A stretch of DNA of 7,303 nt from Armatimonadota bacterium (GCA_030833025.1 JAURHZ010000115.1:1-7303), one strand, 5' to 3'; counted from the stretch's first letter, positions 1 through 6,949 are shown. Made by a program: numbers and translations. The notes: generated by a model from the letters alone, not told the origin.

Positions 1-6
1 GTCTGT

Positions 7-12
7 TGTCAA
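7..12 (-). promoter_or_regulatory. possible -35 box (TTGACA) at window edge
   Basis: On the minus strand the bases read TTGACA, a perfect match to the sigma-70 -35 consensus, 41 bases downstream of the acyltransferase stop codon. The matching -10 element would lie outside the window, so it cannot be tested here. Bases 1-52 contain no other gene start and no convincing terminator hairpin for the operon, so the transcript may continue left. A six-base match alone is weak. Confidence 0.15.
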
Positions 13-52
13 GGGTAATTGTTGTATGGAACCAGTGAAGTTTTACAGGGTG

Positions 53-706
53 CTAAGGTTTGTCCATCAGCAAGCCAGGAGGATCTGGCGCTGCAGCATT
101 CATCGTCGCAGTCAATTCAGCGGCAACCTCATCAAGACTATCCGTTGGCGATACGTAGATTGGTGGCAGAAACTCACACTCAACCGTACTGAATGGCTTT
201 GGAATGGCATATCTATCCCAGGTACCGATGTTCCAGCAGCGTGTGTAGCGCATCACAATCGGACAGATAGGCCTTTGTGCCTTCTTTGCGAAATACACGA
301 CACCATTTTGGATAACACGACGGGGTCCGCGGGGACCATCCGGTGTGAAGGAAATACGAACTCCATCTTTGAGACGATTGACAAGCTCAACGGCAGCACG
401 CGCGCCTCCACGACCTGTACTCCCCCTCACAATGTCATAACCCATCTTTTGCAAAATACGCGCCTGGATGTCGCCATCGCGAGACAAACTTGTCAGTGCT
501 GTCAGCTTCTTCCAAGACAGTACATGTCCCGGAATCAAGGCATCTCCATGCCATGCGATGAACACACCACCCTGCTCACTAGCCTTAAGCGCTTCATCTA
601 AGCCGATATTCTTAACGCGAACTGTCATCCGGATCATTGAACTGACCACATAAACCACTGACGATATGACTTCGGATCTAAGCGTCTTTGGTTGCGCCTC
701 TTCCAT
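53..706 (-). CDS. DUF374 lysophospholipid acyltransferase family protein
   Basis: A 217-residue protein of the DUF374/LpxL-like acyltransferase group. These enzymes are thought to transfer acyl chains to lipid A-type or phospholipid acceptors at the inner membrane. Visible family signatures are WHGD at residues 52-55 (the acyltransferase His box), SRDGD at 75-79, RGSTGRGG at 94-101 and TPDGPRGPRR at 121-130, followed by a PICPIV strand and a WD...IPKPFS segment around 163-173. A hydrophobic stretch at about 13-27 may anchor the N-terminus. The length is normal for the family and the protein looks intact. The ATG overlaps the stop of the ABC exporter (TGATG) and is preceded by GGAG at 714-717, seven bases away, so it is translated as part of the operon. 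The acceptor lipid cannot be told from sequence. The pairing with an MsbA-like exporter supports a role in outer-membrane lipid assembly. Confidence 0.9.
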   Translation of the reverse strand: MEEAQPKTLRSEVISSVVYVVSSMIRMTVRVKNIGLDEALKASEQGGVFIAWHGDALIPGHVLSWKKLTALTSLSRDGDIQARILQKMGYDIVRGSTGRGGARAAVELVNRLKDGVRISFTPDGPRGPRRVIQNGVVYFAKKAQRPICPIVMRYTRCWNIGTWDRYAIPKPFSTVECEFLPPIYVSPTDSLDEVAAELTATMNAAAPDPPGLLMDKP

Positions 707-2547
707 CAGGATTCTCCACTTTCTCCCCGAAGCTGGGTTTCAACAAGACTCGCATAGACACCACCTGCCGCGACAAGCGATTCGTGTGTCCCTATCTCAA
801 CAATCTTCCCGGCTTGCATCACCACAATACGGTCCGCATCGACGATGGTAGACAGCCGGTGCGCAACGACAAGCGTCGTTCTATCGTGCCGCCCGGCCCG
901 GATGGCATCCTGGACCGCGGCTTCCGTTCCGCTATCAAGAGCACTGGTTGCTTCATCCAGAATCAAGACCCTCGGCTTACAAACCAGCGCCCGAGCAATC
1001 GCAATGCGTTGCGCCTGCCCACCAGACAACATCGCCCCCCGCTCACCGACCAAGGTCGCATAGCCATCGGGTTTTGACATCACAAAGCCATGTGCACCTG
1101 CCGCACGTGCCGCAAGCTCAACATCGTCCTGTGTCGCCCCAGGCTTTCCATAGGCAATGTTTTCGAAAATGGTTCCGGCAAACAATACTGTCTTTTGCGG
1201 AACGATGGCCATCACGGACCGTAAACTCCCCTGCTTGATAGTACGGATATCGATTCCATCAAGCTTTACACACCCGCTCCATGGATCGATAAAGCGCGGA
1301 ATCAAATCAACCAGTGTCGACTTCCCAGACCCTGTGGCACCCACAAACGCAATCGTCTCGCCGGGCCGAATCTCAAGACTTACACCACCGAGAACCGGTG
1401 TGTCATTTGTGTAGCCAAATGTGACATCATCAAGCGACAAAGCCCCACGGACATCACCAAGGTTGGTAGCCCCAGGTGCATCGGCTATCTCTGGATGCAC
1501 ATCGAGGACCTCTTCATGGATCCTATCCACTGCTCCAAACATGTCCAGCAGCGCACCGCGAAGGGAGCCCATCCCGCCAATTGCACGTGAAAGCTCATTT
1601 GCAGCAAAGACAAATTGCAAGAATCCACCGATGCTCAACCCGCGTACACGTGCCGCAATCCATGCGTCTCGTGCGGCTCCCATGAGACCAGTGGCGTCTG
1701 CCTGTTTAGTGACGCGTAGCAAATCGGATGTATGCAACGCGATTTCCTGAGCACCGATCACCAAAATGACGGCCATCGCTACTGACCCAATCCAGTCGAC
1801 ACTGGGTCCGAGCAATGCGGAGCGCCGTATTCCACGCATTTGTGCGTGAATCGCACTATCGGCCACTTTGGCAAAGCGATTTAGCTCGCGCTCTTCTGCT
1901 GCAAATGCCTTTATAACCCGCGGGGAGGACAGCGTTTCATCCATCAAGGCATTTAGCTCAGCTTGCTTTGCCTGTGCTGTCTGGCTCAATGCACGTAGAC
2001 GTCGTGTGATTTGCTGTATCGCGAGTGCCATTAGTGGAACGACAGCAACCGTTATCAAGACGAGCTTGGGACTTGTCCGGATGAGAATCACAGACATCGT
2101 CAATGCCGTAATCGGAAGTGCAATAGAGTCCTTTACCCAGTTGGCAGCATTTTGTAGCTTAGCAACATCGGTCGTCATCGTCGACATCAGGTTGCCCGTG
2201 CGCTGCGTATCAAAGTAAGTCAGCGGCATCCGGAGCAAGTGCGAATACAACGTCCGCCGTAGGTCGTTTCCGACACGAAGACTCACCTCTGCGAGTACCG
2301 TCCCTTGGATGTACCGGAGTAACACCAGCAATGTGTAGAGCCCTACGATTGCACCCGCAACCATGTAGATACCGCTGATGTTGCCGCTTCCTGACCGGTC
2401 TGCAAACTCCTTGACTGCGGCCGCTACGCCACCGGGAATGGCACCGGCAACTGCTGCTGCCAATAGTCCAACAGCCAATTTCCCCTGATAAGGCTTTAGA
2501 AAGCCAAGGAGGGTTTTCAGCCTGGATGTCTCAACATTACGCTTCAT
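706..2547 (-). CDS. ABC transporter, fused permease and ATPase, MsbA-like lipid exporter
   Basis: A 613-residue half-transporter with an N-terminal six-helix exporter domain (about 1-345) and a C-terminal nucleotide-binding domain (about 365-605). Seen directly: A-loop Tyr379, Walker A GATGSGKST (403-411), Q-loop Gln451, signature LSGGQ (507-511), Walker B VLILDE with catalytic Glu532, D-loop SALD and H-loop His563. All catalytic residues are present, so it should act as an ATP-hydrolysing homodimer in the inner membrane. The family includes MsbA (lipid A flipping) and multidrug exporters; the coupled DUF374 acyltransferase favours a lipid substrate. The region between TM5 and TM6 (about 266-305) is roughly 30 residues longer than usual and rich in Ala and Arg. 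The ATG start has a good ribosome site, GGAGG, six bases upstream, and lies 11 bases inside the nucleosidase gene. The exact substrate is inferred, so no symbol is given. Confidence 0.93.
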   Translation of the reverse strand: MKRNVETSRLKTLLGFLKPYQGKLAVGLLAAAVAGAIPGGVAAAVKEFADRSGSGNISGIYMVAGAIVGLYTLLVLLRYIQGTVLAEVSLRVGNDLRRTLYSHLLRMPLTYFDTQRTGNLMSTMTTDVAKLQNAANWVKDSIALPITALTMSVILIRTSPKLVLITVAVVPLMALAIQQITRRLRALSQTAQAKQAELNALMDETLSSPRVIKAFAAEERELNRFAKVADSAIHAQMRGIRRSALLGPSVDWIGSVAMAVILVIGAQEIALHTSDLLRVTKQADATGLMGAARDAWIAARVRGLSIGGFLQFVFAANELSRAIGGMGSLRGALLDMFGAVDRIHEEVLDVHPEIADAPGATNLGDVRGALSLDDVTFGYTNDTPVLGGVSLEIRPGETIAFVGATGSGKSTLVDLIPRFIDPWSGCVKLDGIDIRTIKQGSLRSVMAIVPQKTVLFAGTIFENIAYGKPGATQDDVELAARAAGAHGFVMSKPDGYATLVGERGAMLSGGQAQRIAIARALVCKPRVLILDEATSALDSGTEAAVQDAIRAGRHDRTTLVVAHRLSTIVDADRIVVMQAGKIVEIGTHESLVAAGGVYASLVETQLRGESGES

Positions 2548-3157
2548 TCAGCGCCTCCAGGATGGCAGTGCCATGTTTCACCCAAAAGGCACACAGTGCA
2601 TCCAATGCGATACGGATGTTACCCGGTTGCATGTCGCGTTCCGCCGCGATGTTACTAATTGCCCTGATCTCAATGCAGCGAACTCCGGATGCATTCGCAA
2701 TATCGGCTACTGCATACCCTTCCATCGTCTCGATAGAAGCATTAAAAACATCACGCCTACGCATCCCCGTTTCGTTTGTTCCGGTTACCGTCGAAACCGT
2801 GCACGCGTTCACCACAGTCACGGCATCTAGCATTGGAAACGATAGCGAAACCGACCTATGCGATGCACCAAAGGGAAAGTCTCGTAACGGTATGAACTGC
2901 GGGTGTTCGGGAATCTCCATCCCCAAGTCTCCAACAGACTCATTGCCAACGAGAACAACATCTCCAACGCTGAGGCCCGTACTTGGATATGCACCTGCGA
3001 TCCCGATGCTAATTAGTGGGCCTGGTACACCACGCTGTAAAAATGTGCGGTAAACCACCGGCATCCCCACGCCCGTAATCACGTGGTCTAGCTCATGAAG
3101 TGGAGTAAGCGCCTGCCACTCCAGGTCACTCGCGACGACAATCGTTGGTGATGCCAC
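2537..3157 (-). CDS. mqnB: futalosine hydrolase-like nucleosidase (MqnB/MTAN fold)
   Basis: A 206-residue nucleoside phosphorylase/nucleosidase-fold protein most like futalosine hydrolase, which removes the base from (aminodeoxy)futalosine in the futalosine route to menaquinone. Seen: Glu13 in the N-terminal segment (the position of catalytic Glu12 in E. coli MTA/SAH nucleosidase), IGIAGAYP (51-58), GLSVGDVVLV (61-70), STVTGT (122-127), the substrate-binding METMEG-type segment TMEGYAVA with Glu146, and EIRAISN (163-169). Asn169 replaces the catalytic Asp of MTAN, which I recall as typical of MqnB. The tail around RDMQPGNIRIAL lacks the Trp I would expect in many MqnB proteins. The start is GTG at 3157, sharing one base with the upstream stop (TAGTG). 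It is the only possible start after an in-frame stop 13 codons upstream. No Shine-Dalgarno is visible, so reinitiation is likely. No other menaquinone gene is in the window, so another nucleoside substrate remains possible. Confidence 0.8.
   Translation of the reverse strand: MASPTIVVASDLEWQALTPLHELDHVITGVGMPVVYRTFLQRGVPGPLISIGIAGAYPSTGLSVGDVVLVGNESVGDLGMEIPEHPQFIPLRDFPFGASHRSVSLSFPMLDAVTVVNACTVSTVTGTNETGMRRRDVFNASIETMEGYAVADIANASGVRCIEIRAISNIAAERDMQPGNIRIALDALCAFWVKHGTAILEALNEA
2554..2558 (-). promoter_or_regulatory. ribosome binding site of the ABC exporter, inside mqnB
   Basis: The minus strand reads GGAGG six bases before the exporter ATG. It lies within the last codons of the nucleosidase gene. 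It supports ATG 2547 as the start and the 11-base overlap as real. Confidence 0.75.
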
Positions 3158-5319
3158 TAGCTTGTCAACGGCTCGACGCGTACGGATGACACTTTACACA
3201 CTCCACTGGCCACGGACATCCCAACTCCCCCACTCGCATCGTCCATCGGAATCAACCCCTCGACACGAATCAACGCACCTGGGGCATCCACAACACCAAT
3301 CACCGTCCCGCCAGCTACCAAATCAACAGAAAGTGCATACACAGTATCTGGAGCCCATGCCACCGCTTCTTCGGCAAGCACTTCGATGATGTCATCCTTG
3401 CGGTAGACGAGCTTGACCGTGCCTTGCGATGTTACTTCAAGTGCAACATGTCGGCGCAGGCCACGAACAGCAGCTAACAACGCAAAGTTTGCTGCCATGT
3501 GGGGTTCAAAGTGTGCCGTGGTCCGATAGCCCGTCCACGCATGGCCACCGGTGATAGCAAGCTTCGGTCCGCCATTACTGATCATCCGGTATGGGTATGT
3601 CGCCTCAGGGCCAGAGAATTCCAGGCGATCAAGATCTGTAATCCACGATGCCCGCCAAGCTTTGTTCTTTGGTCCATCTGCGGGAGGACAAAGCGACACA
3701 GCCGGTACACCTGAATGGTCCAACCAGTCGAGATAAACGGCCCCAGTCCCTGACTGTCCTACGACTTGTAAACCTACTGCCCCGACGGGGCGCCCATGGG
3801 TATCTGGCACTGTCCACTGCATGGTCGATGCTTCCCCAGGCGTGATGACTGTGACGTGTGAACACAGCCAAGTCAGGTTGCCATCGCCTTCGAGGACGCC
3901 CACACACAGCCTCACCGATGCGGCACGCGCATTTGCTGTTCCGGCGACCACGCGGGCACGGACGAGCTGCCCAGAATAAAGATTCGGGCTTCCAATCGCC
4001 TCGTAGCCACCGACATACGCTTCCGTTGGGTAGAACGTATCCGTCGCAACGCGTGCAACCACGCCAGTGGAGACATTCTTGTACGAGATCAGCAGTGCCC
4101 GCTCATCAGCAGCCACACCAGCATTTTCCGCAAGCTCCCCTATCTCCACATTGTCAATGACTACGCCATCGGTTGCATCATCTCCGACGCGGACCCGGAA
4201 ACCATGGAGCGAGCCACGTAGCATAAAGTGATAGCGCATCCCGCCATTTGGCATAACCGGGCGGATCCCCTGAATCCGGCGCCCGATGTTTGCGATACGG
4301 ACTGCTTCAACCGCGGCATCGGTGATTTGCGAACCAGGCTTTGCACTTGGCAAGTACATCCGGTCTGCAACAGGCGTCCGATAGTCTGGCCCTCGGTCGA
4401 TGGAATCGAGGCCATTCTTGATGCCCATCAGGGCACCAATATTGCCGACATTACAGTCGGTATCCCAACCGGCCGTCGCGGCGATCATCAAGGTGCGCTG
4501 GAAGTCATCATCCCCGTGGAGAAAGGCCATTTGAATGATGGCGTGGTTTGGGATGACATGGCACCCGCCACCAAACTTGTCGTAGCCATATTTGCTTTCG
4601 ATTTGCGCGAATGTTTGGCGCCAATCGCTTGGATCGGCGGAGTGCCATGCCCGGATGTCATCCACGAGGCGACGGAGCTTTCCACGTTTAGAAATGTGCA
4701 CCAATGCCAAATCCAAAATTTTGTCACGGTCGGATTCTACGAAAGCGATGGCTTCCATTGCTGCGAGGAGCTGAGCAGCCCGAACAGCATCGCCATCGTG
4801 GCTTACGCTTGCAGCCACACCTGCAAAGTGTGCAGCCTTTTCGGGATCACCCGGTGCGATCATCGCCCATGCATCGATGAATATCTGCGCACCAATCTGT
4901 TCGGCCACAACCTGTGTGTTTCGCTCGATGCTTCCAGAGTCCGGGGGCTGGATACCATCCCGGAGACGGAGGTAGGCCGTATGTTCGGTGCTCACTCCGA
5001 GTCCGCCCCACCAGAGAACTGTTTTGTTCTCGATGAGATGATTCAGCCAGACATCCGCAACCATTTTGGGTGTGACATCGTACGGACAGTTGTTGTCATC
5101 AAAGGCCCGAGGGAAGATGAACGTGCCGCTGATATCGTCATCCGTGACGACAAGCGGAACACCAAAGCGTTGGTGAACGTAGTAGTTGACCTCGCCGATG
5201 GTCTCTTCGATCTGTCGTCGCCCCCAGCCTTCAAACGGCCGGCCTAGGTAGACGCCAATCAGTTTTCCAAGAATTCCAGCGTAAACACGCGCATCATAGT
5301 CGGGTGGCAGGTTAGTCAT
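3157..5319 (-). CDS. ADP-ribosylglycohydrolase family protein with two C-terminal beta-rich regions
   Basis: A 720-residue protein. Residues about 10-345 form the ADP-ribosylglycohydrolase (ARH/DraG) fold: GILGKLIGVYLGRPFEGW (15-32), TDDD (59-62), SHDGD (173-177) and GWDTDCNVGNIGALMG (284-299), which supply the metal-binding Asp cluster. Members hydrolyse N- or O-glycosidic bonds of ADP-ribose adducts; this TDDD/GWDTDCN subgroup is usually uncharacterised. Residues about 355-540 and 555-718 are beta-rich, Gly/Val-rich, and resemble jelly-roll sugar-binding modules. I infer this from composition and strand pattern, not from a named family. No signal peptide is visible, so a cytoplasmic location is likely, which is odd for sugar-binding modules. 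The ATG at 5319 has GGAG at 5325-5328, five bases upstream. It is the first gene of the operon and diverges from the oxidoreductase. The substrate is unknown; ADP-ribose, a nucleoside-like N-glycoside or another sugar derivative are all possible. Confidence 0.88.
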   Translation of the reverse strand: MTNLPPDYDARVYAGILGKLIGVYLGRPFEGWGRRQIEETIGEVNYYVHQRFGVPLVVTDDDISGTFIFPRAFDDNNCPYDVTPKMVADVWLNHLIENKTVLWWGGLGVSTEHTAYLRLRDGIQPPDSGSIERNTQVVAEQIGAQIFIDAWAMIAPGDPEKAAHFAGVAASVSHDGDAVRAAQLLAAMEAIAFVESDRDKILDLALVHISKRGKLRRLVDDIRAWHSADPSDWRQTFAQIESKYGYDKFGGGCHVIPNHAIIQMAFLHGDDDFQRTLMIAATAGWDTDCNVGNIGALMGIKNGLDSIDRGPDYRTPVADRMYLPSAKPGSQITDAAVEAVRIANIGRRIQGIRPVMPNGGMRYHFMLRGSLHGFRVRVGDDATDGVVIDNVEIGELAENAGVAADERALLISYKNVSTGVVARVATDTFYPTEAYVGGYEAIGSPNLYSGQLVRARVVAGTANARAASVRLCVGVLEGDGNLTWLCSHVTVITPGEASTMQWTVPDTHGRPVGAVGLQVVGQSGTGAVYLDWLDHSGVPAVSLCPPADGPKNKAWRASWITDLDRLEFSGPEATYPYRMISNGGPKLAITGGHAWTGYRTTAHFEPHMAANFALLAAVRGLRRHVALEVTSQGTVKLVYRKDDIIEVLAEEAVAWAPDTVYALSVDLVAGGTVIGVVDAPGALIRVEGLIPMDDASGGVGMSVASGVCKVSSVRVEPLTS

Positions 5320-5324
5320 CGTTG

Positions 5325-5328
5325 CTCC
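5325..5328 (-). promoter_or_regulatory. ribosome binding site of the ADP-ribosylglycohydrolase
   Basis: GGAG on the minus strand, five bases before ATG 5319. It fixes the start of the first operon gene and makes the intergenic region 5320-5596 genuinely non-coding for this gene. Confidence 0.6.
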
Positions 5329-5431
5329 AGTCTACGCCGAAATACGTTTTCGCATCCGTTCCCGGTTCCAGAAATGATTGACGAACTATTTATGGGGACC
5401 GAAGGAGCTGGGTGTGATCGGCATCTCCCAT

Positions 5432-5450
5432 ACCCTGCAATTTGCAGTGT
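5432..5450. promoter_or_regulatory. palindromic candidate operator in the divergent intergenic region
   Basis: Bases 5435-5447 read CTGCAATTTGCAG, two perfect 6-base arms around one central T. Symmetry resumes two bases further out on each side (AC...GT), giving a 19-base site with one mismatched pair. It sits 113 bases upstream of the glycohydrolase start and 147 bases upstream of the oxidoreductase start. On the minus strand it falls in the spacer between a TGGACA (5457-5452) and a TATGGG (5432-5427), which are weak promoter-like hexamers 19 bases apart. A dimeric repressor site controlling one or both divergent units is plausible. No regulator gene is in the window. Confidence 0.35.
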
Positions 5451-5470
5451 TTGTCCAGCGGTACACTATT

Positions 5471-5565
5471 GACCGTAATGGAATCCGGAATGCAGCATAG
5501 TAGCTGGGTTCTAAAAGTGAAGATTAGCAGGAGATTTTGTCCTGCTGGTCGAACGGATTCCGGTC
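5471..5565 (+). other. nested inverted-repeat leader upstream of the oxidoreductase
   Basis: An outer inverted repeat pairs GACC (5471-5474) and GGAATCCG (5480-5487) with the contiguous CGGATTCCGGTC (5554-5565), leaving a 5-base bulge. Inside it, AGCAGGA (5526-5532) pairs perfectly with TCCTGCT (5540-5546) across a 7-base loop. The inner hairpin covers an AGGAG and a TTG codon that would otherwise form an upstream alternative start. If transcribed, this region could fold into a two-level leader structure ending 31 bases before the gene. Known riboswitch motifs were not recognised. Chance pairing is not excluded. Confidence 0.3.
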
Positions 5566-5583
5566 AGATTTCCCGTACAAGAT

Positions 5584-5589
5584 GGAGGG
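5584..5589 (+). promoter_or_regulatory. ribosome binding site that decides the oxidoreductase start
   Basis: GGAGGG lies seven bases before ATG 5597. Earlier in-frame candidates (TTG 5537 and ATG 5582) would add residues with no family similarity before the first Rossmann strand, and ATG 5582 would overlap this site. ATG 5597 is therefore preferred. Confidence 0.8.
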
Positions 5590-5596
5590 TTGGTTG

Positions 5597-6757
5597 ATGT
5601 CAGCTACCAAGCAGATTCGTATCGCGTTGATTGGTTATCAGTTTATGGGGAAGGCACACTCCAATGCCTATCGCCAGCTGACCAAGTTCTTCCCAGAGAT
5701 TGGGATTGAACCTGTGCTGCAAGTTTTGTGCGGTCGCACCGAAGACAAGGTCAAAGCAGCTGCGGAGAAGTTTGGCTTTGCTGAGTACGAAACCGACTGG
5801 CGCAAGGTGATTGCCCGCGACGATATCGACCTGATTGACATCGTGACACCAGGCGATTCCCACGTCGAAATCGCGATTGAAGCTGCAAAAGCCGGCAAAA
5901 TGGTGTTCTGCGAAAAGCCATTGGCGAGTACGGTTGCCAAAGCGGGTGCGATGCAAGATGCCGTTGCTGAGAATAAGGTGCCGAATGCCGTTTGTTTCAA
6001 CTACCGGGGTGTCCCGGCTGTTGCGCTAGCCAAGAAGATGATCGAGAATGGCGACCTTGGCCGTATCTATCACTGGCGCAGCGTCTATCTCCAGGACTGG
6101 ATTGTGGATCCAAACTTCCCGATCGTTTGGCGCCTCCAAGGAGATATCGCAGGCAGTGGCGCGCATGGCGACCTGATTGCCCACTCGATTGACATGGCGC
6201 GCTACCTGATGGGTGAGATCACGGAAGTTTCCGGAATGATGGACACATTTGTGAAGCAGCGCCCAATCCTTGCGGAGATTGATGACCGCTTGGGCGGCAA
6301 GGTAAGCGATCAGATGGGCGAAGTTACCGTTGATGACAGCGCGATTTTCCGCGCCCGCTTTGAGAGTGGCGCCGTTGGAACGTTTGAAGCAACGCGTATG
6401 GCTGCTGGACGCAAGAATCACAACAAGTTTGAAATCAATGGCTCCAAGGGCTCGATTGTCTTCAACATGGAGCGGATGAATGAGCTCGAGTATTACAATC
6501 ACGAGGATCCGGATGACCGTAAGGGCTTCCGTGTGATTCAGACCACCGATGGCAGTCATCCTTACACGGGCAACTACTGGCCGGCGGGACATATCATCGG
6601 GTACGAGCACACCTTCATCAACCTGATTCGCGACATGCTGGTGGCGTTTACAGAGGGTAAGGAGTTTCATCCAAACTTCGCCGATGGCCTGGCGTGTCAA
6701 AAGGTTCTCGATGCAGTCGTTCTCAGCTCGGAAACGCGCAGCTGGCAAAAGATCTGA
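5597..6757 (+). CDS. Gfo/Idh/MocA family NAD(P)-dependent oxidoreductase
   Basis: A 386-residue cytoplasmic dehydrogenase of the glucose-fructose oxidoreductase / inositol dehydrogenase / MocA family, which oxidises sugars, inositols or their derivatives using NAD(P). The N-terminal Rossmann domain (about 5-125) has the dinucleotide-binding GYQFMG loop (13-18), the DIVTP strand (81-85) and CEKPLA with catalytic Lys107 (105-110). The C-terminal alpha/beta domain carries NYRGVPA (135-141), YLQDWIVDPNFPIVWRL (164-180) and GDLIAHSID, with Asp192 and His196 as the expected catalytic pair. Close family members often read GDIGAH here, so GDLIAH is a mild variant. The length is normal and the gene looks intact. 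It diverges from the glycohydrolase operon and is followed by its own terminator, so it is probably monocistronic. Family membership is secure; the substrate cannot be named. Confidence 0.93.
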   Translation: MSATKQIRIALIGYQFMGKAHSNAYRQLTKFFPEIGIEPVLQVLCGRTEDKVKAAAEKFGFAEYETDWRKVIARDDIDLIDIVTPGDSHVEIAIEAAKAGKMVFCEKPLASTVAKAGAMQDAVAENKVPNAVCFNYRGVPAVALAKKMIENGDLGRIYHWRSVYLQDWIVDPNFPIVWRLQGDIAGSGAHGDLIAHSIDMARYLMGEITEVSGMMDTFVKQRPILAEIDDRLGGKVSDQMGEVTVDDSAIFRARFESGAVGTFEATRMAAGRKNHNKFEINGSKGSIVFNMERMNELEYYNHEDPDDRKGFRVIQTTDGSHPYTGNYWPAGHIIGYEHTFINLIRDMLVAFTEGKEFHPNFADGLACQKVLDAVVLSSETRSWQKI

Positions 6758-6776
6758 GAGGCTGACAGTTACGAGG

Positions 6777-6818
6777 AAGCCCCTTCTGGATGAGTCGAGG
6801 AGGGGCTTTTTCGTTTTT
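6777..6818 (+). terminator. intrinsic terminator of the oxidoreductase gene
   Basis: Arms AAGCCCCTTC (6777-6786) and GGAGGGGCTT (6799-6808) pair over ten bases with one G-U, around a 12-base loop. A T-run follows (6807-6811) and a second T5 (6814-6818). It lies 19 bases after the stop codon and is a convincing Rho-independent terminator. Confidence 0.88.
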
Positions 6819-6835
6819 CAACCAACAGCTTGCCG

Positions 6836-6856
6836 TTCAGTAAAGGCCATACTGAA
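6836..6856 (+). repeat. short hairpin in the spacer between two terminators
   Basis: TTCAGTA (6836-6842) and TACTGAA (6850-6856) form a perfect 7-bp inverted repeat around a 7-base loop. It sits in the 131-base gene-free stretch between the two terminators (6819-6949). I see no protein gene and no convincing promoter in that stretch. It could be part of a small RNA, a processing hairpin, or chance. Confidence 0.3.
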
Positions 6857-6949
6857 ACGTGCGAGATTGACTTTGACGGATGGCACGCATCGTTGAATGC
6901 GGCGCAAAGCATTGATTGAATGTGGATTGGCCGTAGCACTCAAAATAGT

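Noticed and set aside
1..52. A terminator after the acyltransferase gene.
   Set aside because: No stable GC-rich stem with a following T-run is visible on the minus strand in this stretch.
26..601. A 191-codon plus-strand open frame opposite the DUF374 acyltransferase.
   Set aside because: It is the antisense shadow of a gene with several exact family motifs; its own translation shows no coherent protein features.
4228..5247. A 339-codon open frame on the plus strand opposite the ADP-ribosylglycohydrolase.
   Set aside because: It is long but lies fully antisense to a gene with clear family motifs, has no recognisable domain, and is Cys/His/Arg-rich as expected from an antisense frame.
5338..5352. 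Small inverted repeat CGAAA-TACGT-TTTCG just upstream of the glycohydrolase.
   Set aside because: The arms are only 5 bp with a mismatched centre, which is easily expected by chance.
5442..5467. Possible plus-strand promoter TTGCAG ... TACACT for the oxidoreductase.
   Set aside because: The spacing is only 14 bases and the TTGCAG is one arm of the palindrome, so I do not call it.
6026..6748. A 240-codon minus-strand open frame opposite the oxidoreductase.
   Set aside because: It is antisense to a well-supported Gfo/Idh/MocA gene and has no family resemblance.
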